Shown here: positions 47,276 through 58,012 of the stretch, one piece after another
Numbering within the stretch: position 1 is the stretch's first letter
Layout of the letters: the number at the start of each line of letters is the position of its first letter
Source of the DNA: Amphritea pacifica
GTDB taxonomy: Bacteria > Pseudomonadota > Gammaproteobacteria > Pseudomonadales > Balneatricaceae
Assembly (NCBI RefSeq): GCF_016924145.1
Contig: NZ_JAFFZO010000008.1
Span: 307-64,306, forward strand
Length of the DNA stretch: 64,000 bases
Direction of reading: 5' to 3'
Translations under genes and position numbers: made by a program
The notes under the pieces: generated by a model
What the model was told of the DNA's origin: nothing
The model's input: only the letters and a program-made list of their open reading frames with translations
Database searches by the model: none

Positions 47276-47318
47276 AAAAAAATAGCCATCCTGAATGGCT
47301 TCAGAATGGCTGTTTTTT
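47276..47318 (-). terminator. intrinsic terminator after ychF
   Basis: AGCCAT (47284-47289) and ATGGCT (47306-47311) form the stem; A and T runs on both sides make it usable in either direction. It lies 46 bp past the ychF stop. Confidence 0.75.
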
Positions 47319-47363
47319 GTACGAAAAACAGGGTGAAGTCGGAGAGACTTTCCCGTTTCTGTA

Positions 47364-48455
47364 TTAAACGTTAAAGCGGAAGTGGACCACATCGCCATCT
47401 TTGAGGATGTAATCTTTCCCCTCAAGACGCCATTTGCCTGCATCCTTGGCACCCGCTTCGCCCTTATACTGGATGAAGTCGTCATAGCCAATCACTTCGG
47501 CGCGGATAAAGCCTTTCTGGAAGTCGGTGTGGATAACGCCGGCGCCTTCAGGCGCTGTTGCGCCCTGTTTGACAGTCCAGGCCCGCACCTCTTTAACCCC
47601 GGCGGTGAAGTAGGTGTGCAGCCCCAGCAGGGAGTATCCGGCGCGAATTACCCGGTCCAGGCCTGGCTCTTCCATGCCCATCTCCTGCAGAAACTCGAGT
47701 TTCTCTTCATCTTCCAGTTCAGAGATCTCGGCTTCCATCTTGTTACAGATGACCACTACCCCTGCACCTTCCTCTTCAGCGAGTTTAATGACTTTGTCGA
47801 GATGAGGGTTATCCTCAAAGCCATCTTCGGCTACGTTGGCGATATACATGGTCGGTTTAACGGTCAGCAGGTGGAACTGACGGATCTCCGCCTGCTCTTC
47901 GTCATTCAGTTCAAGGGCGCGAACCGGTTTGCCCTGTTCCAGCTGAGCCAGCACTTTTTCCAGGATTACTTTGGATTTCAGGGCGTCTTTATCGCCGCTC
48001 TTGGCAACCCGCATCACCTTGTTCAGCTGTTTCTCAACCGACTCAAGATCAGCCAGGGCCAGTTCGGTATTGATGATCTCGATATCATCGATGGGATCGA
48101 TTTTATTGGCGACGTGGATAACATTATCATCTTCGAAGCAGCGAACCACGTGCGCGATGGCATCGGTTTCGCGGATGTTGGCGAGAAACTTATTGCCCAG
48201 ACCTTCACCTTTGGAGGCTCCGGCAACCAGGCCGGCAATATCAACAAACTCCATGGTGGTTGCCAGAACCCGCTCAGGTTTAACAATCTCAGCCAGAGCA
48301 TCCAGACGGGGATCCGGCATAGGAACAACACCGGCATTGGGTTCAATTGTGCAGAAGGGAAAGTTTTCTGCGCCAATGCCCGCTTTGGTCAGGGCGTTAA
48401 ACAGAGTCGATTTGCCTACATTTGGCAAGCCAACGATGCCGCATTTGAAACCCAT
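47364..48455 (-). CDS. ychF: redox-responsive ATPase YchF (Obg family)
   Basis: The 363-residue length is exact for YchF. The P-loop GLPNVGKST is at 8-16, the G3 region DIAG follows, and the G4 position reads NKME instead of NKxD, the change that makes YchF prefer ATP to GTP. The C-terminal TGS domain ends in VVHFRFNV. YchF binds ribosomes and affects oxidative-stress responses. It follows pth by 16 bp and is the last gene of the prs-rplY-pth-ychF series, before a terminator. Confidence 0.97.
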   Translation of the reverse strand: MGFKCGIVGLPNVGKSTLFNALTKAGIGAENFPFCTIEPNAGVVPMPDPRLDALAEIVKPERVLATTMEFVDIAGLVAGASKGEGLGNKFLANIRETDAIAHVVRCFEDDNVIHVANKIDPIDDIEIINTELALADLESVEKQLNKVMRVAKSGDKDALKSKVILEKVLAQLEQGKPVRALELNDEEQAEIRQFHLLTVKPTMYIANVAEDGFEDNPHLDKVIKLAEEEGAGVVVICNKMEAEISELEDEEKLEFLQEMGMEEPGLDRVIRAGYSLLGLHTYFTAGVKEVRAWTVKQGATAPEGAGVIHTDFQKGFIRAEVIGYDDFIQYKGEAGAKDAGKWRLEGKDYILKDGDVVHFRFNV

Positions 48456-48471
48456 GGCTGTAATCCTGTCG

Positions 48472-49065
48472 TCAGTTGTTCGGCTTAAAAGAGTGTAAGG
48501 TTGTCATCGCTTTGTGCCAGTCGCCACCGGCGGCCTGTTCCAGTACCCGCATCGCTTCATCGCAAGCCGCTTCGGTTATGCTGAACTCGGACGCGGGGGC
48601 TTTTTTCAATACAAAGCCGGTAACCTCGCCTGCGCTGCCCGGGTGTCCGATGCCGATGCGCAGGCGATAAAAATTCTTGTTGTTGCCCAGTTTGCTGATA
48701 ATGTCGCGTAAACCGTTATGTCCGCCGTGACCTCCGCCTTGCTTAAAGCGGGCAACACCGGGGGGCAGATCGAGTTCGTCATGGGCGACCAGTATCTGTT
48801 CAGCAGGAATCTTATAAAAATTAGCCAGTGAGGCAACCGCCTGGCCACTGAGATTCATAAAGGTGGTTGGGATCAGCAGATGAACGGGGTTGCCATTCAG
48901 TGTGATCTTGCCGTACAGACCGTGAAACTTCGTTTCTGGTTTGAGTCGGATAAGGTGTCGGGCAGCAAGCTGCCCGACAAAGTCGGCTCCGGCATTGTGA
49001 CGGGTCTGGTCATACTTCTGGCCTGGATTGCCCAAGCCAACGATCAGTTGTATCTGGTCTTGCAT
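48472..49065 (-). CDS. pth: peptidyl-tRNA hydrolase
   Basis: This 197-residue Pth frees tRNA from prematurely released peptidyl-tRNA. Active-site elements are present: GLGNPG with Asn13, TRHNAG with catalytic His23, FMNLSGQAV, and HDELDLPPG with Asp. Gene order rplY-pth-ychF is classic, with 21 bp to rplY and 16 bp to ychF. Confidence 0.97.
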   Translation of the reverse strand: MQDQIQLIVGLGNPGQKYDQTRHNAGADFVGQLAARHLIRLKPETKFHGLYGKITLNGNPVHLLIPTTFMNLSGQAVASLANFYKIPAEQILVAHDELDLPPGVARFKQGGGHGGHNGLRDIISKLGNNKNFYRLRIGIGHPGSAGEVTGFVLKKAPASEFSITEAACDEAMRVLEQAAGGDWHKAMTTLHSFKPNN

Positions 49066-49086
49066 ACCGGAGCCTGTGGTCAGCTA

Positions 49087-49686
49087 TTACTTGCCTGCTT
49101 TAGCTGCGCGAGGTGCGTAAGCCTGAGCGATACCCTGGTCACGGTCAGCACCGCGACGCAGTTGTACAATCTCAACACCTTTTGGCAGAGTGATGTCAGA
49201 CAGGTGGATAACCTGGTCCATCGCAACGCCAGACAGATCAACTTCCAGTGCTTCTGGCAGGTTTTCTGGCAGGCAGAGAACTTTCGCAGTGTTTTGCTGG
49301 ATAGTGAATTTACCTGACGCTTTACCGGCTGGAGACTGGTTGAAGTTAACAAAGTTCAGCGGCACGATGATTTCGATAGGCGTAGATTTAGTGACGCGCT
49401 GGAAGTCAACGTGCATCACAGAGCTTTTAGCCGGGTGACGTTGCAGGTCCTTAACGATCACTTTTTCTTCTTTACCTTCCAGTTCCAGAGTCAGAATAGA
49501 GGAGAAGAAGCTTGGATCTTCGATCTGTTTAACCAGAACGCGGTTTTCCAGAGAGATAGACACAGGCTTTTTACGCTTGTCACCGCCATAAACTACAGCA
49601 GGAACAAAACCAGTATGACGCAGGCGGCGGCTCGCACCTTTCCCTTCGTCAGTACGAGGCTGTGCATTCAATACAAAATCGGTCAT
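49087..49686 (-). CDS. rplY: 50S ribosomal protein bL25 (CTC form)
   Basis: This 199-residue protein consists of the 5S rRNA-binding bL25 domain (about 1-93) plus the C-terminal CTC/TL5 domain (about 95-190). This long form is usual outside the enteric bacteria. Motifs include RTDEGKGASRRLRHTGFVPAVVYG and VMHVDFQRV. The gene starts shortly after a strong hairpin terminator, so its level may be set separately from prs. Confidence 0.96.
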   Translation of the reverse strand: MTDFVLNAQPRTDEGKGASRRLRHTGFVPAVVYGGDKRKKPVSISLENRVLVKQIEDPSFFSSILTLELEGKEEKVIVKDLQRHPAKSSVMHVDFQRVTKSTPIEIIVPLNFVNFNQSPAGKASGKFTIQQNTAKVLCLPENLPEALEVDLSGVAMDQVIHLSDITLPKGVEIVQLRRGADRDQGIAQAYAPRAAKAGK

Positions 49687-49700
49687 TTTAATACCTTCAG

Positions 49701-49744
49701 TAAAAACAAAACTGCAAACACCTTGCGACCAGGTACTTGCAGTT
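49701..49744 (-). terminator. terminator/attenuator between prs and rplY
   Basis: Minus-strand arms at 49731-49744 and 49710-49723 form a 14-bp stem with two G-U pairs around a 7-base loop. TTGTTTTT follows directly. The rplY ATG begins 15 bases later, so rplY needs readthrough or a promoter inside this short gap. Confidence 0.85.
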
Positions 49745-49815
49745 ATTTCAGTAAGCCCACAATGGGCACGTTTTCCCGTTTGGGATATATATCAGCTACC
49801 GTTAAGATCGCGGCC

Positions 49816-50757
49816 TTAACGGAACATTGCGCTGATAGATTCTTCATTGCAGACGCGGCGTACCGCTTCTGCCAGCATCGGTGCCAGAGTTAGCTGGCGG
49901 ATCTGAGAACAGTTCGCTGCAGCTTCACTCAGCGGGATGGTGTCAGTGACAACCAGTTCATCAAGATCAGAACCTGAGATATTGCTGATTGCAGCGCCGG
50001 ATAGTACGGCGTGGGTTGCATAAGCGACTACCTTCTCGGCGCCATTCGCTTTCAGAGCTCCGGCGGCTTTGCACAGGGTGCCTGCGGTGTCACACATATC
50101 GTCGACCAGAATACAGGTACGACCGCGCACATCACCGATCAGGTTCATAACCTGTGCCTCGTTGGCCTTCTCGCGACGCTTATCGATAATCGCCAGGTCA
50201 CAACCAAGCTGCTTGGCAACCGCTCTGGCACGTACCACACCACCAACATCAGGCGAGACAACAATCGGGTTGTCATAGCTCTGACGAGCGATCTCATCCA
50301 GCAGTACCGGAGATCCGTAAACGTTATCCACAGGGATATCGAAGAAACCCTGAATCTGGTCTGCATGCAGATCGACCGTCAGTACCCGGTCGATACCTAC
50401 ACCGGCCAGCATATCGGCAACCACCTTGGCGCTGATGGCAACCCGGGCGGAACGTGGCCGGCGGTCCTGACGGGCGTAGCCGTAATAGGGGATAACCGCT
50501 GTGATCCGGCTGGCAGAACCGCGACGCAGTGCGTCAGCCATGACGATCAGTTCCATCAGGTTGTCGTTGGTTGGCGCGCAGGTGGACTGGAGGATAAATA
50601 CATCCTTGCCACGGGCGTTCTCGAGAATCTCAACGCTGATTTCACCATCGCTGAATTTTGTTACTGAGGCTTCGCCCATGGGAATATCCAGGCGCTCTAC
50701 AACTTTCTCAGCCAGCTGGCGATTTGCATTGCCAGTGAAGACCATCATTTTAGGCAC
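49816..50757 (-). CDS. prs: ribose-phosphate pyrophosphokinase
   Basis: Prs makes PRPP from ribose 5-phosphate and ATP for nucleotide, histidine and tryptophan synthesis. Residues from the GTG at 50757 give 313 amino acids, matching the usual 310-315. The longer frame up to 50826 adds 23 residues with no homology, and an AGG sits properly before the GTG. Motifs: [44 protein letters not shown], and the PRPP loop [13 protein letters not shown]. It is preceded on the same strand by tRNA-Gln. Confidence 0.96.
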   Translation of the reverse strand: MPKMMVFTGNANRQLAEKVVERLDIPMGEASVTKFSDGEISVEILENARGKDVFILQSTCAPTNDNLMELIVMADALRRGSASRITAVIPYYGYARQDRRPRSARVAISAKVVADMLAGVGIDRVLTVDLHADQIQGFFDIPVDNVYGSPVLLDEIARQSYDNPIVVSPDVGGVVRARAVAKQLGCDLAIIDKRREKANEAQVMNLIGDVRGRTCILVDDMCDTAGTLCKAAGALKANGAEKVVAYATHAVLSGAAISNISGSDLDELVVTDTIPLSEAAANCSQIRQLTLAPMLAEAVRRVCNEESISAMFR

Positions 50758-50910
50758 AGTGTCTACCTTCTCGGATCTGCAGTCGTTAAATTGAGATTCG
50801 TACTTTGTTTGTGACGGGGCTTCCACTCTACTTAAACCTCATTAAAAAGGGGTCAGGAGCCGTTGCCCGGCCAGGTTCTTTAACTCCCCGATCAGGGGGC
50901 AGGTTAAAGT

Positions 50911-50985
50911 TGGCTGGGGTAGGAGGATTCGAACCTCCGCATGACGAGATCAAAACCCGTTGCCTTACCGCTTGGCGATACCCCA
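50911..50985 (-). tRNA. tRNA-Gln (anticodon TTG), copy 3
   Basis: 75 nt, identical to the other two tRNA-Gln genes of the window. It lies between lolB and prs, a place where many gammaproteobacteria carry tRNA-Gln after ispE. Confidence 0.96.
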
Positions 50986-51081
50986 GTAACCCAAATCTAC
51001 GGGCTGAGCCCGTAAAAGAGGCGCACATTTTCCCGGAACAGGAAGTTAAAGTCAAACATATGGCGCTGAAAATCGGTAATT

Positions 51082-51678
51082 TCAGAGTTGTATCTGCCAC
51101 TCTTTGGCGATGATGGTCAGTCGCAGATCGTTGCGGCTGATAGTCAGCTTCTCCGGCAGCATATATCCGTTCTGGTTGGTAAATCTTAAGTAGTTGATTT
51201 CCCAGTTATTCTGCTGCAGTTTTTGCAGATGTTGCTGTTTCATGCTGAGCTCGAAGGGGTGTCCTGGTGCGGGAATTCCCCTGATCCAGTAGGGCAGGTC
51301 CCGCACCGGGAACTGCCACCCCAGGGTTTGTTCCATCAGCTGTTCAGGGGTTGCGGCCCAGAGGGGGGCCTCTCCGGCGATATCGATGGTGATGCCATCA
51401 TCGTCACCTTCGATGCGGGCGCCCCCCTGACCCAGCGGGCCGGTCAGCTCAATCTGATAGTGCTGTTGCAACTGCTGCCAGAACAGGCTGGCGTTGTTAT
51501 TTTCGCGGGCGGTACGGATCGCGATTTTACCTTTCAGTTGCCAGCTGTCCGCTGCTAACAGAGCTGGGTATTGCTCCTCCCAGGGACGCTCTGTAGGCGC
51601 CACCTGGTCTTTGGGTGTCAGTCCGGTACAGCCGCTCAGTAGCAGGATCGCGGCTAAGATCAGTAAACGTAATCGCAT
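51082..51678 (-). CDS. lolB: outer membrane lipoprotein LolB
   Basis: This 198-residue lipoprotein has signal peptide and lipobox LLSGC (Cys at about residue 17). LolB receives lipoproteins from LolA and inserts them into the outer membrane. Family features are WQLKGKIAIRTARENNNASLFWQQ and GALGQGGARIEGD-like central strands. It is placed 28 bp after the TPR lipoprotein, opposite hemA, as in many gammaproteobacteria. The ispE gene that normally follows is missing. Confidence 0.94.
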   Translation of the reverse strand: MRLRLLILAAILLLSGCTGLTPKDQVAPTERPWEEQYPALLAADSWQLKGKIAIRTARENNNASLFWQQLQQHYQIELTGPLGQGGARIEGDDDGITIDIAGEAPLWAATPEQLMEQTLGWQFPVRDLPYWIRGIPAPGHPFELSMKQQHLQKLQQNNWEINYLRFTNQNGYMLPEKLTISRNDLRLTIIAKEWQIQL

Positions 51679-51706
51679 GGTGTTATCCGGTCACTTATTC
51701 CTGATC

Positions 51707-53446
51707 TTAATCCAGAGGGGCGTTAATAGAGGTCGCCGCTTCGATTAAGAACTCATTATCCGGGTGCTTCAGTTGCTCCTGTTTTAATAGCTGCAGTGCC
51801 TGTTGCTGCTGTCCCGCGGCATGGTAAGCCTGAATCAGATGGGCGCTGACCTCCGGATCGGGAAACTGGTCGTAGGCCTGTTGCAGGAAGCCTACCGCTT
51901 CAGCGGCTTTGCCCTGTTTCAGCAGTATCCAGCCCATGCTGTCGAGGATTGCCGGATCGTCCGGGGTAAGTGCTAAGGCTTTGCTGATCAGCTCAAAGGC
52001 TTCATCAAACCGGTCGGTGTAGAGCGTCAGTGTATAGCCCAGCGCGTTCAGCGCCATACTGTTGTCCGGTTCCAGCGCCAGTACCTGTCGCAGATCTTTT
52101 TCAATCAGACCTATATCCTGGGGATCAAGGGTCATCGCCCTTGTGTAGAGCAGGTTGGCATCATCTGGATGCAGCTGCAGGGCTTCATCAAGACTACTCA
52201 GCGCGGCATCCTTATAATCATGCAGGTTGAGCCATTCCGCTTCCATGACGTATAGCTGAATATCGATTTCGGGCATATTGCCGCGCGCATCCTGCAGAAT
52301 ATTTTGTAGTCGGGTGCGGTTGTTGGGGTGGTCGAGCAACGCCCCGATACGCCGGTAAGCCTGGAGGATATTGTTAGGGTCTTTGACTTTAAGAAAATGA
52401 CTGATCGCCTCTTCTGTATGGTCTTCATGCTGTTCAATCAGGCCCAGATAGTAGTGGGGCGTGGTATTGTCCGGGTAACGTTGTAGCAGCTCCTGCATAA
52501 TGTTGCGGCTCTGTTCCACCTGTTCGTTTTCCAGCAGGAGCAGGGCGGTGTAGAAGGTTAGCTGCGGTTCATCCGGGAAAGTATCCACCAGCAGCAGGGC
52601 CTGTTTTACCGCTTTTTTCGTTTGTTTTGACTGGAACAGCAACTGGACATAGAGGGTGAAGATTTGCTGATCAGGCTGATCGGCGGCCAGCTGTGGTTCA
52701 AGCACTTTGATCGCCTGACGGTAATCCCCTTGTGACCGCAGTAGTTCCGCTTTCTGTATCACCGCTTCCAGGTGATCCGGGTCTTCAGCGATAGCCGCGT
52801 TAAAACGCTGTAAGGCCTTGATGTTGTTGCCCTGAACTCCGTAGAGAATCCCCAGGGTTGTCAGCAGGGTGGCATCGGTCTCCTTGCTGGCATGCTCCTC
52901 CAGAAGTTTAATGTAGGCGTCGGCTTCTTCCGGGCTGAACTTGTCAGCCTGGGCGCTGATGATCATCAGTGTCTGTTTATCGGAGTGGTGTAGCGCTTTA
53001 CGCAGCAGCGGTAGGGCTGCGGTGAAATCGCCTTTGCGCAGTAACAGACTGGCAGAGATCAGGTAGGGCTCGGGGTTGTCCGGCTCTGCTTTTTGCCAGA
53101 GTTTGCTGGCTTCAAGCAACTGATCATCCCGTTGCAGGTACTGGGCAATATAGGTGGCGCGCTTGGCGATCTCCGGATCACCGGTCATCTGTGCCTGATG
53201 CAGATAGTTGTTCAGCGACAGATCAAACTCCTTTCGCTGTCCGGCAATTTCCGCCACGATCAGCTCGTACAGGGTTTCCCGGTTGAGCTCTCCCGGATGG
53301 TATTCCACCGGGGCGAGTGGAGTAACCTCAGTGTCGGGCCCGGGTTTGCTAAACTTGCCGGTGCAGCCACTTAACGTCATCAGTGCGGCTATTAAGGTAA
53401 CGGCAACCGATGTTGCGGCTGTTTTTACAGGAGTAGGTGCTTTCAT
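51707..53446 (-). CDS. tetratricopeptide-repeat lipoprotein
   Basis: The predicted 579-residue lipoprotein starts at the ATG at 53446. That start gives a compact signal peptide with the lipobox LSGC (Cys at about 28). The frame to 53515 would add 23 residues that spoil it. The rest is arrays of TPR helices, for example NSMALNALGYTLTLYTDRFDEA and PAILDSMGWILLKQGKAAEA, which mediate protein contacts. It is conserved next to lolB and hemA in Pseudomonas-like genomes. Its precise role is unknown; outer-membrane assembly is plausible. Confidence 0.88.
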   Translation of the reverse strand: MKAPTPVKTAATSVAVTLIAALMTLSGCTGKFSKPGPDTEVTPLAPVEYHPGELNRETLYELIVAEIAGQRKEFDLSLNNYLHQAQMTGDPEIAKRATYIAQYLQRDDQLLEASKLWQKAEPDNPEPYLISASLLLRKGDFTAALPLLRKALHHSDKQTLMIISAQADKFSPEEADAYIKLLEEHASKETDATLLTTLGILYGVQGNNIKALQRFNAAIAEDPDHLEAVIQKAELLRSQGDYRQAIKVLEPQLAADQPDQQIFTLYVQLLFQSKQTKKAVKQALLLVDTFPDEPQLTFYTALLLLENEQVEQSRNIMQELLQRYPDNTTPHYYLGLIEQHEDHTEEAISHFLKVKDPNNILQAYRRIGALLDHPNNRTRLQNILQDARGNMPEIDIQLYVMEAEWLNLHDYKDAALSSLDEALQLHPDDANLLYTRAMTLDPQDIGLIEKDLRQVLALEPDNSMALNALGYTLTLYTDRFDEAFELISKALALTPDDPAILDSMGWILLKQGKAAEAVGFLQQAYDQFPDPEVSAHLIQAYHAAGQQQQALQLLKQEQLKHPDNEFLIEAATSINAPLD

Positions 53447-53626
53447 TTTGCTGATTTTATCTGTCGCAAAGAGATTGATGGCTCCACTATAGATGAATCG
53501 CAGGGGTGTTGTCATATATGGAAGTAAATTGCAAAAAATTGACCTGATGCGGCACGGGTATTTTAACCTTTCAGTGAATAAAGTGTATTATTACGCGCTA
53601 TTTCAATCTGGGTGATATTTTCCTTT

Positions 53627-54895
53627 ATGGCTTTGCTCGCATTAGGCATCAATCATAAGACAGCTTCGGTCTCGGTCCGGGAGAAGGTCGCTTTTGCACC
53701 AGAGCAGATGGCCGATGCACTGGCACAGGCCTGTGAACTGGCGCATCTGAAAGAGGTGGCAATTCTCTCGACCTGTAATCGAACTGAGCTTTACTGCTCC
53801 ACTGAGCTGGAAGGAACCCGTGCGCTGTTAGAGTGGCTGGGCAGTTATCACAGTCTTGATCCGGATGAGTTGCAGCGCTGCAGTTATGCCCATTGGGGGC
53901 AGGAAGCTGCTCAGCACATGATGCGGGTAGCCAGTGGTCTGGATTCTCTGGTGCTGGGTGAGCCGCAGATTCTGGGCCAGCTTAAGTCCAGCTATGCGGT
54001 GTCACAGAGTGCCGGAGTCGTGGGGGCAGAACTGGATCGCCTGTTTCAGCAAACCTTTGCCGTGGCTAAGAAAGTCCGCACCGATACGGCGATTGGTGAA
54101 AACCCGGTCTCGGTGGCTTATGCGTCGGTGAGTCTGGCGCAACATATCTTTGCCGATCTGAGCCAGAGTAAAGCGTTGTTGATCGGTGCAGGGGAAACCA
54201 TTGAGCTGGTCGCCCGGCATCTGTCCGAAGCCGGCGTTAAACAGATGACCGTGGCCAACCGGACGCTGGTGCGAGCCGAGGCGCTGGCGGAAGAGTTTAA
54301 TGCCCGGGCTATTTTGCTGGGGGATATTCCTGACGCGCTTGAAGATGCCGATATTGTTATTGCATCGACCGCCAGCCAGCTACCGATTCTGGGTAAGGGG
54401 GCGGTTGAGTCAGCGCTGAAAAAGCGCAAACATCGTCCCATTTTCATGGTGGATATCGCGGTTCCCCGGGATATTGAACACGAAGTTGCTGAGCTGGATG
54501 ATGTCTATCTCTACACCGTTGATGACCTGAAAGAGGTGATCGAAGAGAATGTGCGCAGCCGTGAAACCGCCGCGCAGGAAGCGGAAACCCTGGTAGAGGC
54601 GGGTGCCTCGGAATTTATGCGTCAGCTGCGCGCTCTGGGGGCCGTAGAGACCGTGATGTCGTTACGCCAGCAGGCAGAACAGCTGCGCGATGTCGAGCTG
54701 GAAAAAGCGCTACGGCAACTGAGCAATGGCAAAGATGCGCAGGCGGTACTCAGCAATCTGGCTCGCGGTTTAACCAATAAATTAATTCACAGCCCCACCG
54801 TACAGCTGCGTAAAGCCAGCGCCGAGGGGCGTGATGACTATCTCGAGATGGCGCAGGATCTGTTTCAGCTGTCTCATAATGTAAAAGAAGACTGA
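53627..54895 (+). CDS. hemA: glutamyl-tRNA reductase
   Basis: HemA reduces glutamyl-tRNA to glutamate-1-semialdehyde, the first step of tetrapyrrole synthesis. From the ATG at 53627 it has 422 residues, close to E. coli. The upstream GTG adds five residues without homology. The nucleophile lies in [17 protein letters not shown] and the NADPH-binding [13 protein letters not shown] follow; a helical dimerisation tail ends the protein. Three bases separate it from the downstream prfA region. Confidence 0.97.
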   Translation: MALLALGINHKTASVSVREKVAFAPEQMADALAQACELAHLKEVAILSTCNRTELYCSTELEGTRALLEWLGSYHSLDPDELQRCSYAHWGQEAAQHMMRVASGLDSLVLGEPQILGQLKSSYAVSQSAGVVGAELDRLFQQTFAVAKKVRTDTAIGENPVSVAYASVSLAQHIFADLSQSKALLIGAGETIELVARHLSEAGVKQMTVANRTLVRAEALAEEFNARAILLGDIPDALEDADIVIASTASQLPILGKGAVESALKKRKHRPIFMVDIAVPRDIEHEVAELDDVYLYTVDDLKEVIEENVRSRETAAQEAETLVEAGASEFMRQLRALGAVETVMSLRQQAEQLRDVELEKALRQLSNGKDAQAVLSNLARGLTNKLIHSPTVQLRKASAEGRDDYLEMAQDLFQLSHNVKED

Positions 54896-54901
54896 TTAGT
54901 G

Positions 54902-55990
54902 ATGAAAGAATCGATTGCCCATAAACTGGAAAGTCTGGCCGACCGTTATGAAGAGCTGGCGGCGTTGCTGGGGGATGCCGGGGTTATCTCTAATCAGGAT
55001 AAGTTTCGTGCTTATTCTATGGAATATTCTGAGCTGGAACCGGTGGTTAAATGCTTCCAGTCATACCAGGCTGCTGAAGCCGATCTGGAAGAAGCACGGA
55101 TGATGCTGGATGATTCAGACCCCGATATGCGGGAGATGGCGAAGGAGGAGTTTTCTGCCGCTAAGGAGAATATTGAGACGCTGGAGCAGGAACTTCAGAT
55201 TCTGCTGTTGCCGAAAGACCCGAATGACTCCCGTAATGTGTTTGTTGAAGTGCGGGCGGGAACCGGTGGCGATGAAGCTGCTATCTTCTCTGGTGATCTG
55301 CTGCGGATGTATACCCGCTATGCAGAAAACCAGGGCTGGAAGCTGGAGATTATCAGCGCCAGCGAGGGGGAACATGGCGGTTATAAAGAGGTTATTTCGC
55401 GCATAGTTGGTAAGGATGTGTATTCGCGCCTGAAATTTGAATCCGGTGCGCATCGGGTGCAGCGGGTCCCGGAAACCGAATCCCAGGGGCGGATTCACAC
55501 GTCCGCCTGCACCGTGGCGGTGATGCCTGAGATGGATGAGGTCAGTGATATTGAGATCAATAAGGCTGATCTGAGAGTTGATACCTTCCGCGCCTCGGGG
55601 GCCGGTGGACAGCACGTCAACAAAACCGATTCTGCGATCCGTATTACGCATATTCCCACTGGCGTAGTGGTTGAGTGTCAGGATGAGCGTTCACAGCACA
55701 AGAACCGCTCAAAAGCGATGTCTCTGCTGGCGTCACGTTTGCAGGCGGCAGAGCAGGAAAAGCATGCTGCGGCTCAGGCCAGCACCCGTAAGTCACTGGT
55801 GGGCAGCGGCGACCGCTCTGAACGGATCCGCACCTATAACTTTCCGCAGGGGCGGATTACCGATCACCGTATCAATCTGACCCTGTATAAACTTCAGGAA
55901 GTGATGGAAGGTGCTCTGGGCGCGGTGGTTGATCCTCTGGTCAGTGAGTACCAGGCGGAGTTGCTGGGTGCCCTGTCTGACGAGAACTGA
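54902..55990 (+). CDS. prfA: peptide chain release factor 1
   Basis: This 362-residue RF1 reads UAA and UAG. It has the PxT stop-codon motif (VPETES) and the GGQ hydrolysis motif ([10 protein letters not shown]). The ATG at 54902 was chosen over the overlapping GTG because it fits the family N-terminus. The gene overlaps prmC, whose product methylates this GGQ glutamine. Confidence 0.97.
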   Translation: MKESIAHKLESLADRYEELAALLGDAGVISNQDKFRAYSMEYSELEPVVKCFQSYQAAEADLEEARMMLDDSDPDMREMAKEEFSAAKENIETLEQELQILLLPKDPNDSRNVFVEVRAGTGGDEAAIFSGDLLRMYTRYAENQGWKLEIISASEGEHGGYKEVISRIVGKDVYSRLKFESGAHRVQRVPETESQGRIHTSACTVAVMPEMDEVSDIEINKADLRVDTFRASGAGGQHVNKTDSAIRITHIPTGVVVECQDERSQHKNRSKAMSLLASRLQAAEQEKHAAAQASTRKSLVGSGDRSERIRTYNFPQGRITDHRINLTLYKLQEVMEGALGAVVDPLVSEYQAELLGALSDEN

Positions 55991-56856
55991 TGATGAAGAT
56001 CAGTGACGCTCAGGCCTGTGCCGGGCAGCTTGCCGCGACCAGCGATAGTCCGGCAGCCGATATCGAACTGCTGCTCTGTCATACCCTTGAATGCAGTCGT
56101 ACCTTTCTGTTTACCCACCGGGACGATCCCCTGACTGCGCATCAGCAGGCGCAGTTTGAGCGGCTGATTCAGCGCCGTATTCTGGGGGAGCCTGTGGCGC
56201 ACCTGACCGGCAGTCGCGGTTTCTGGACCCTGGACCTGGAGGTGAATGCCACCACCCTGATCCCCCGCCCCGATACCGAGTGCCTGGTAGAAAAAGCGCT
56301 GGAACTGCTGCCGTCGCAGGCTGCCAGAGTCCTGGATCTGGGCACCGGAACCGGCGCCATTGCACTGGCGCTGGCGTCGGAACGCCCAACCTGGAGTGTG
56401 GTTGCCGTTGACCGGGTGCCGGAGGCTGTTGCCCTGGCAGAAAAAAACCGGCAACGAATCGGGCTGGAGAATGTCATAGTATCAGAGGGTAGCTGGTTTG
56501 AGCCGGTTGCCGGGCGGTTTGAGCTGATTGTCAGCAACCCGCCCTATATCGATCCTGATGACCCGCATCTGGGGCAGGGGGATGTGCGTTTTGAGCCGCT
56601 GAGCGCGCTGATCGCAGAGGATCATGGACTGGCCGATCTTCGCTATATCGCCAGCGAAGCCCGCCATTATCTGGTAGATGGTGGCTGGCTGCTGTTTGAA
56701 CATGGCTATGATCAGGCGGTGAAGGTGCAGCAGCTGCTCGCTGATCTGCACTACCACGAGATCGGAACGGCACAGGATTATGGGGCGAATGACCGCATCA
56801 CCTGGGCTCGCTGGACAGAATCAGTGAAACAAGAGAAGAGATGTGATGCTGAATGA
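55990..56856 (+). CDS. prmC: release factor glutamine N5-methyltransferase
   Basis: This 288-residue PrmC methylates the GGQ glutamine of release factors. It contains an N-terminal helical domain, the SAM motif LDLGTGTGAIALALA and the catalytic NPPY (near residue 182). The start codon overlaps the prfA stop, so the two are translationally coupled. Confidence 0.96.
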   Translation: MMKISDAQACAGQLAATSDSPAADIELLLCHTLECSRTFLFTHRDDPLTAHQQAQFERLIQRRILGEPVAHLTGSRGFWTLDLEVNATTLIPRPDTECLVEKALELLPSQAARVLDLGTGTGAIALALASERPTWSVVAVDRVPEAVALAEKNRQRIGLENVIVSEGSWFEPVAGRFELIVSNPPYIDPDDPHLGQGDVRFEPLSALIAEDHGLADLRYIASEARHYLVDGGWLLFEHGYDQAVKVQQLLADLHYHEIGTAQDYGANDRITWARWTESVKQEKRCDAE

Positions 56857-57601
56857 TGATCAGCTGTTGCGCTACAGTCGCCAGATTATGCTGCCTGAGG
56901 TGGATATCGCCGGACAGGAGTCCTGGTTAACCGCCTCTGTGCTGATTATCGGCCTGGGAGGGCTGGGCAGTCCGGTGGCGATGTATCTGGCTGCAGCGGG
57001 CGTCGGTCGTCTGGTGTTGGTGGATGACGATCAGGTTGAGTTAACCAATCTTCAGCGGCAGATTATCCACCGTACGGCGACCATCGGGATGGCCAAGGTT
57101 GATTCGGCGAAAGCGACCATTGCCGGGCTCAATCCCGATACTGAGGTGATAGCAATCAACACCCGGCTGGATCAGGCAGAGCTGGAAAAGCATGTGGCTG
57201 ATTGCGATCTGGTAGTCGATTGCTGTGATAACTTTACTACCCGTTTTGCGGTGAATGCTGCTTGTGTAAAGCATCAGACTCCTCTAGTTTCAGGGGCGGC
57301 GATACGCCTCGAAGGGCAGGTGGCGGTGTTTGATCCGCGTCGTGAAGGTGCCCCTTGCTATCGCTGTCTCTATCGGGATGGCGATGATGAAAATCTGACC
57401 TGCGCCGAAAGTGGCGTGCTGGCACCGCTGGTCGGTATTATCGGCTCGGTGCAGGCGATGGAAGCATTAAAAGTACTGGCGGATCTGGGTGAACCGCTGG
57501 TGGGCAGGTTATTACTGCTGGACGGTCGCCATATGGACTGGCGAACACTGAAGCTGCGACGGGATCCTGAGTGTCCCTGTTGCGGCGATAAAAATATATA
57601 A
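56846..57601 (+). CDS. moeB: molybdopterin-synthase adenylyltransferase (MoeB/ThiF family)
   Basis: This 251-residue E1-like enzyme adenylates the C-terminal glycine of a ubiquitin-like sulfur carrier such as MoaD or ThiS. ATP-binding motif GLGGLGSPVAMYLAAAG is present, followed by DDDQVELTNLQRQ, the CCDNFTTR region, and two zinc pairs CYRC and CPCC. It overlaps the end of prmC by about ten bases; AGAAGAG precedes the ATG at 56846. HemA-prfA-prmC-moeB is a common gammaproteobacterial order. MoeB versus ThiF cannot be settled from sequence alone. Confidence 0.9.
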   Translation: MLNDDQLLRYSRQIMLPEVDIAGQESWLTASVLIIGLGGLGSPVAMYLAAAGVGRLVLVDDDQVELTNLQRQIIHRTATIGMAKVDSAKATIAGLNPDTEVIAINTRLDQAELEKHVADCDLVVDCCDNFTTRFAVNAACVKHQTPLVSGAAIRLEGQVAVFDPRREGAPCYRCLYRDGDDENLTCAESGVLAPLVGIIGSVQAMEALKVLADLGEPLVGRLLLLDGRHMDWRTLKLRRDPECPCCGDKNI

Positions 57602-57616
57602 GAGGTACCGTATTTC

Positions 57617-58012
57617 ATGGACACAATTCGTCAGATATTAACCAATACCAAAACTATTGCGATGGTAGGAGCAAGCCCGAAATCACACCGTGCCAGCAAT
57701 CAGGTGATGCATTTTCTGCTGGCCAAAGGTTATAACGTGATTCCGGTAAACCCTCTCAAAGCGGGTGAACAGATTTGCGGTCGGGAGGTGGTTTCCTCGC
57801 TGGCGGATATTAAAGAACCGATCGATATGGTGGATATCTTCCGCAACTCGGCTGAAGCGGGCGATGTGGTCGACGAAGCGATTGCCGTGAAAGCCAAAGC
57901 GGTCTGGATGCAACTGGGCGTGATCAATGAGCCTGCGGCAGAGAAAGCTGAGGCGGCCGGTTTGCAGGTGGTTATGAACCGTTGTCCTGCGATTGAGATT
58001 CCCCGTCTCTGA
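57617..58012 (+). CDS. CoA-binding domain protein (YccU type)
   Basis: This 131-residue protein consists of one Rossmann-like CoA-binding domain. It shows [22 protein letters not shown], a GYNVIPVNP strand and an [15 protein letters not shown] helix. Homologues such as E. coli YccU bind CoA; their physiological role is unclear. It sits 15 bp after moeB and is probably co-transcribed. Confidence 0.9.
   Translation: MDTIRQILTNTKTIAMVGASPKSHRASNQVMHFLLAKGYNVIPVNPLKAGEQICGREVVSSLADIKEPIDMVDIFRNSAEAGDVVDEAIAVKAKAVWMQLGVINEPAAEKAEAAGLQVVMNRCPAIEIPRL

Noticed and set aside
47382-48488. 368-codon plus-strand reading frame
   Set aside because: It covers ychF in the antisense direction and has no protein-like features; ychF is certain.
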